Assembly: GCA_032622095.1 (NCBI GenBank)
Contig: CP136064.1
Coordinates: 134,301,129 to 134,365,128, forward strand
DNA from: Siphonodentalium dalli
Taxonomy: Eukaryota > Mollusca > Scaphopoda > Gadilida > Siphonodentaliidae
Length of the DNA stretch: 64,000 nucleotides
Direction of reading: 5' to 3'
Shown: positions 61,279-64,000 of the stretch, one piece after another
Position numbering within the stretch: position 1 is the first letter of the stretch
Layout: each line of letters begins with the position of its first letter
The notes under the pieces: model-generated
The model's database searches: none
What the model saw: the letters and a program-made list of their open reading frames with translations, nothing else
Told to the model about the DNA's origin: nothing
Made by a program: the position numbers and the translations under genes

Positions 61279-61457
61279 TAAGTCACTCTGGTGGATGTTA
61301 TAATGGTGTTATCTTTTTATTTAATTTAAAAGTTAAAAAAAATAATTAAATTGAGCAAGAAATTAATCTCAATAAAAAAAAAATTGTTCGAGAAAAAAAC
61401 AACAACAAATAATTTTTTATTTTTTTCAAATAATTTTGTTTGTTTGTTGTTTTTTTT
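61279..61457. other. Low-complexity AT-rich DNA
   Basis: Dominated by A- and T-runs, including 'aaaaaaacaacaacaaataa' and its near inverse 'tttgtttgttgtttttttt', which together could form a long hairpin. Confidence 0.6.
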
Positions 61458-61836
61458 AAGAGTTGTGTCCCTGGCTCCTGCCCCTATTTGACCCAGTGAC
61501 CCCATTTTAACAAATATGAGCCCCAGTCACCCAAGGACCCTCCATACCAAATATAAGCTAAATCGGCCCAATAGTTTTTGAGAAGAAGTCATTCTAAGAA
61601 TTACTATGGAGGAATAGAGTTATGACCCTGCTTTCGCAACTATTTGACCCAGTGACCTCATTTTAACAAATCTGAATGTGAGTCACCTAGGGAACATCCA
61701 CACCATATATGAACCCATTCGGTCTTATGGTTCCGAAGAAGATGTTTAAAGAATTGTTGACGGACGGATGGACGGACGGACGAGGAGTGATGACTATAGC
61801 TCCACCGGAGACTTCGTCTCAGGTGAGCTAAAAACA
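61458..61836 (-). mobile_element. Family D tandem-core element, part 2 with terminus
   Basis: Two core units, then a GGAC-rich tract ('gacggacggatggacggacg'), 'gaggagtgatgactatagct' and the terminal inverted repeat CCGGAGACTTCGTCTCAGGT with GAGCTAAAAAC. GAGAC-ttc-GTCTC is a hairpin. Read on the minus strand this is the 5' end, TTTTTAGCTCACCTGAGACG. Confidence 0.75.
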
Positions 61837-62195
61837 TTACGGCCTGTAGCCTGTGGTAATATATAGAATTTTAAAATCCAAGATGGCTGCTGGCCATGTT
61901 TTTTTGCCGAATGACCCTAAAATGACTCGTTCCCATTTACATGTCAATATTAACATCCACTACAAATTTCATGATGAATGGATTGATTTTTTTAAATCCA
62001 AGATAGCTGCTGGTGGTAATTTTTTTTGCTGAATGATCCCAAAATGACTCGTTCGCATCTACATGTCAATGTCAACAGCTATGACAAATTCATAATGTCC
62101 GACCAAAGATATGACCTGTAGCCCATGTTAATGGAAATTGGTGTCAGCCGTCTCCGTGCACACACACGCACACGGATTACGGATTTAACTGAAAA

Positions 62196-62640
62196 ACTTT
62201 CTAGAAATCTAGGTCAGTGAATTTATACCCAGGGATACTGTGAAGACCCTCTATTCCGTACTCATTATTCCACATCTCACCTATTTAAATGCCATTTGGT
62301 GCTCAACAACAAACAAAAAAAACATTGAAAAGATTGAGAAATTACAGAATATTTAGATCCATTACAAAGCTGTCGTATAACAAGAGAAAACAAGACATTT
62401 GGAAGGAGAATAATTTGTTACTGCTGGAGGACATTGGGAACATGCAATTTTTTTTAAATTTTGACATTAATTCCACAAAAAAAAACTTCCAAAATCAGAA
62501 CTGCCAAAGCTAAGAGTGCAATATCTACCAGAGCTAGATGCCTCTGGAATCAACTGCCATGTGAATGTCAGCAATGAATAGAAACTGATGAAACTTATTC
62601 AAATTATATAAAAAAAAGTTTCTTATTGACAAATATTCAT
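62196..62640 (+). pseudogene. LINE reverse transcriptase fragment, part 2 (C-terminal)
   Basis: Broken frames give 'KLSRNLG', 'TLYSVLIIPHLTYLNAIWC', 'DIWKENNLLLLEDIGNMQFF', CLWNQLPCE and 'SNYIKKSFLL', in the order found after the YxDD box in Jockey/CR1/L2-type LINEs. It fits directly onto the end of part 1 at 55116, which shows that 7.1 kb of nested repeats split the gene. Confidence 0.7.
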
Positions 62641-62973
62641 CTAAAACCTGATATTTCTTTCATAAATGATCTACATTGACACAAGACTGATTTCTAGCCG
62701 CGGCAGTAAATAGATACTTGAATAGAGAGGAAATTTTTATTCTCTGTCATACTATCATTTACATGTAGCATCAATCTACCTTCTCTAGCCGGGTGTCTTC
62801 ACTGCTGAAACTCAATTTGGATAACTTGTATTATTTAACTTGATTTAATTTGAAGCTTGAAAGTTGAATGAAAACCAATCAAATTATTATCTCCAACTCT
62901 CCATGTAAACATAACAAATTATTAACGTAAATCATAAAAGCACCTTTTTCCTACCAATTATTGATTGATTGTA
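62641..62973. other. AT-rich DNA, no gene seen
   Basis: No coding or repeat signal, except the pyrimidine-poor acceptor (GATTGTAG) at the right end used by the candidate exon. Confidence 0.45.
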
Positions 62974-63131
62974 GACTGAGATTGATAGGGCCTACGACAG
63001 ATCACACTGACATGCCCCCATGGCCTATACTGGCTGCCAAAGGCCAGTTTGGATTATGGGCCCATGTCGGCGAATCAGGTCACAGCATAGGACTTGAATG
63101 TAAATCAACCATATTTTACTCTATTGAAACA
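62974..63131 (+). CDS. Possible host exon, unrecognised protein
   Basis: An open stretch bounded by TTGATTGTAG| and ACAG|GTGAGA. In the frame used, it reads GPTTDHTDMPPWPILAAKGQ, then FGLWAHVGESGHSIGLECKS and TIFYSIET. Composition (Gly, Trp, Pro, one Cys, few rare codons) looks like real protein, unlike nearby frames. I do not recognise the family; a secreted or extracellular domain is only a guess. A second exon may follow at 63773 (TTTATAG|CTGGTGG), which continues the same frame as 'GGQPTTSANIPV'. No transposon protein I know resembles it. Confidence 0.4.
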
Positions 63132-64000
63132 GGTGAGAAATGACAATTGATCCCTCCCTCCCTTCACACCCACCCCCATCCCCATCATCCCATTCGATCC
63201 CTGTAATCATTCAACTGCACCTCTTGAACATAAGCACTGCACCTCATGATATACGTGAATACAATGCTATCTGTATATATTATCATAAGGGCCCGGCCTT
63301 GATAAGTTGAACCTTTGCAAGGTCCTGTTTTTACATTATTATTATTTTTATGACATTTGGTATCAAATAAACTCTAATTGGATCTTGAATCTTGAAACAT
63401 GATAAGGGGAGTTGAACAATTTTGTCAACATGAAAAGACACATTTAAAATCAAACTAAATTTGTTCTTTAAACGTCTTTACTTCCTCTTTGTTTTTGACA
63501 AGGAAATCAATATTAATTAGCTTTAATACCAGCCTTTTCAAGATAGTTTTTTCTTGCTAAAATGTGATTATATGATAAAATGGATCTCAAATTCGTCGCA
63601 ATTATAACAAAATTTATTAACCTCGTCCAATAAATTCGTTTCAAACTGTGCTAAAGCTCGACTCGAATTGAATTTAGTGCACTCAGTTAATAATTTGAAT
63701 AGAATTGCGACTCATTAGAGATCATCTATATATGATACTTATTTTGATGAGTAAAAAAATATTGTTTTATAGCTGGTGGACAACCAACCACCTCAGCCAA
63801 TATACCTGTAAAAACAAATACAATATATATTGGGGGTGGAGCCTTAATATAAGAAGTTATATATATTCTTACTGAATTACAATGAAATATTATGTCCCGA
63901 CTCCGAGTAAATTTACTCACATGATATTGAAACAAAATGGTAATCTATTAAATACAAACCTGCATTCTCAGGCTTATGTTCAGCAACTTTTGCATGAGAT
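63132..64000. other. Right edge, intron-like sequence
   Basis: AT-rich. It contains the candidate second exon start at 63773 and nothing else that I can support. Confidence 0.4.

Larger units (their letters stand above)
55117..62195 (-). mobile_element. Family A element inserted in the LINE, itself carrying insertions
   Basis: The reverse-strand 3' end is at 55118 (ATGAAAGTGTCTATGACACT), with a second 3' end at 55921 (ATGAAAGTGTCAATGACACT). About a dozen core units follow to 57520 and again at 61837-62150. The 5' side keeps only a CA-rich tract near 62162-62180 and lacks the palindrome. Family D and a Harbinger-like element sit in the middle. Confidence 0.7.

Overview
This is a eukaryotic, almost certainly invertebrate animal, genomic window (AT-rich, intron-bearing host genes, no operons). 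The repeat content suggests a lophotrochozoan, possibly a mollusc. It resembles the Helentron-associated 'Pearl-like' elements known from bivalves, and also carries Academ-like, hAT-like and PIF/Harbinger-like DNA transposons, a Ty1/copia element, a DIRS-like element and a LINE. The assignment rests on family recognition only. Host coding sequence is very sparse. There is one first coding exon of a p21-activated kinase (7939-8003, +), one last coding exon of a CTF18-like replication factor C subunit (47164-47384, -), and a possible unrecognised exon near the right edge (62974-63131, +). Nearly everything else is mobile or tandem DNA, deeply nested.

Layout. 1-1229 and 5113-5966 are two copies of a ~160-bp-core repeat (family B). 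1969-4990 is a diverged copy of the dominant repeat (family A), split by a 1,330-bp non-autonomous hAT-like element with a perfect 8-bp target duplication. 5967-11167 is mostly unique and holds the PAK exon and several small tandem repeats and palindromes. 11168-24399 plus 32130-36157 is a large array of family A, built from ~160-bp core units grouped into ~3.9-4.4-kb higher-order copies. It is interrupted at 24400-32129 by a 7.73-kb TIR element with TTA target duplications, whose single intron-containing gene encodes a 1,558-residue protein ending in a FEN/XPG-like nuclease domain (Academ-like). 38531-39725 is another family A array that runs into a 100-N assembly gap. 39826-43345 is a decayed DIRS/Ngaro-like retroelement split by a 1.06-kb family A copy. 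45041-45960 is a minisatellite. 48500-54538 is a family A copy containing a decayed Ty1/copia element (48700-53142). 54541-62600 is a LINE reverse-transcriptase relic split by family A, which is split by family D, which in turn contains a 2,850-bp Harbinger-like element.

Common theme: repeat families A, B, C and D are unrelated in sequence, but most share one architecture. They have a short inverted repeat or palindrome at one end, a pyrimidine-rich or GT-rich simple repeat, a tandem core of ~160-170 bp and, where the end is visible, a 3' hairpin. Family A shows the layout expected of non-autonomous Helentron-type rolling-circle elements. It appears to insert into A/T runs without target duplication and occurs as head-to-tail concatemers, which would explain how a mobile element became satellite-like here. 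No rolling-circle Rep/helicase is encoded in the window, so the mobilising protein must lie elsewhere.
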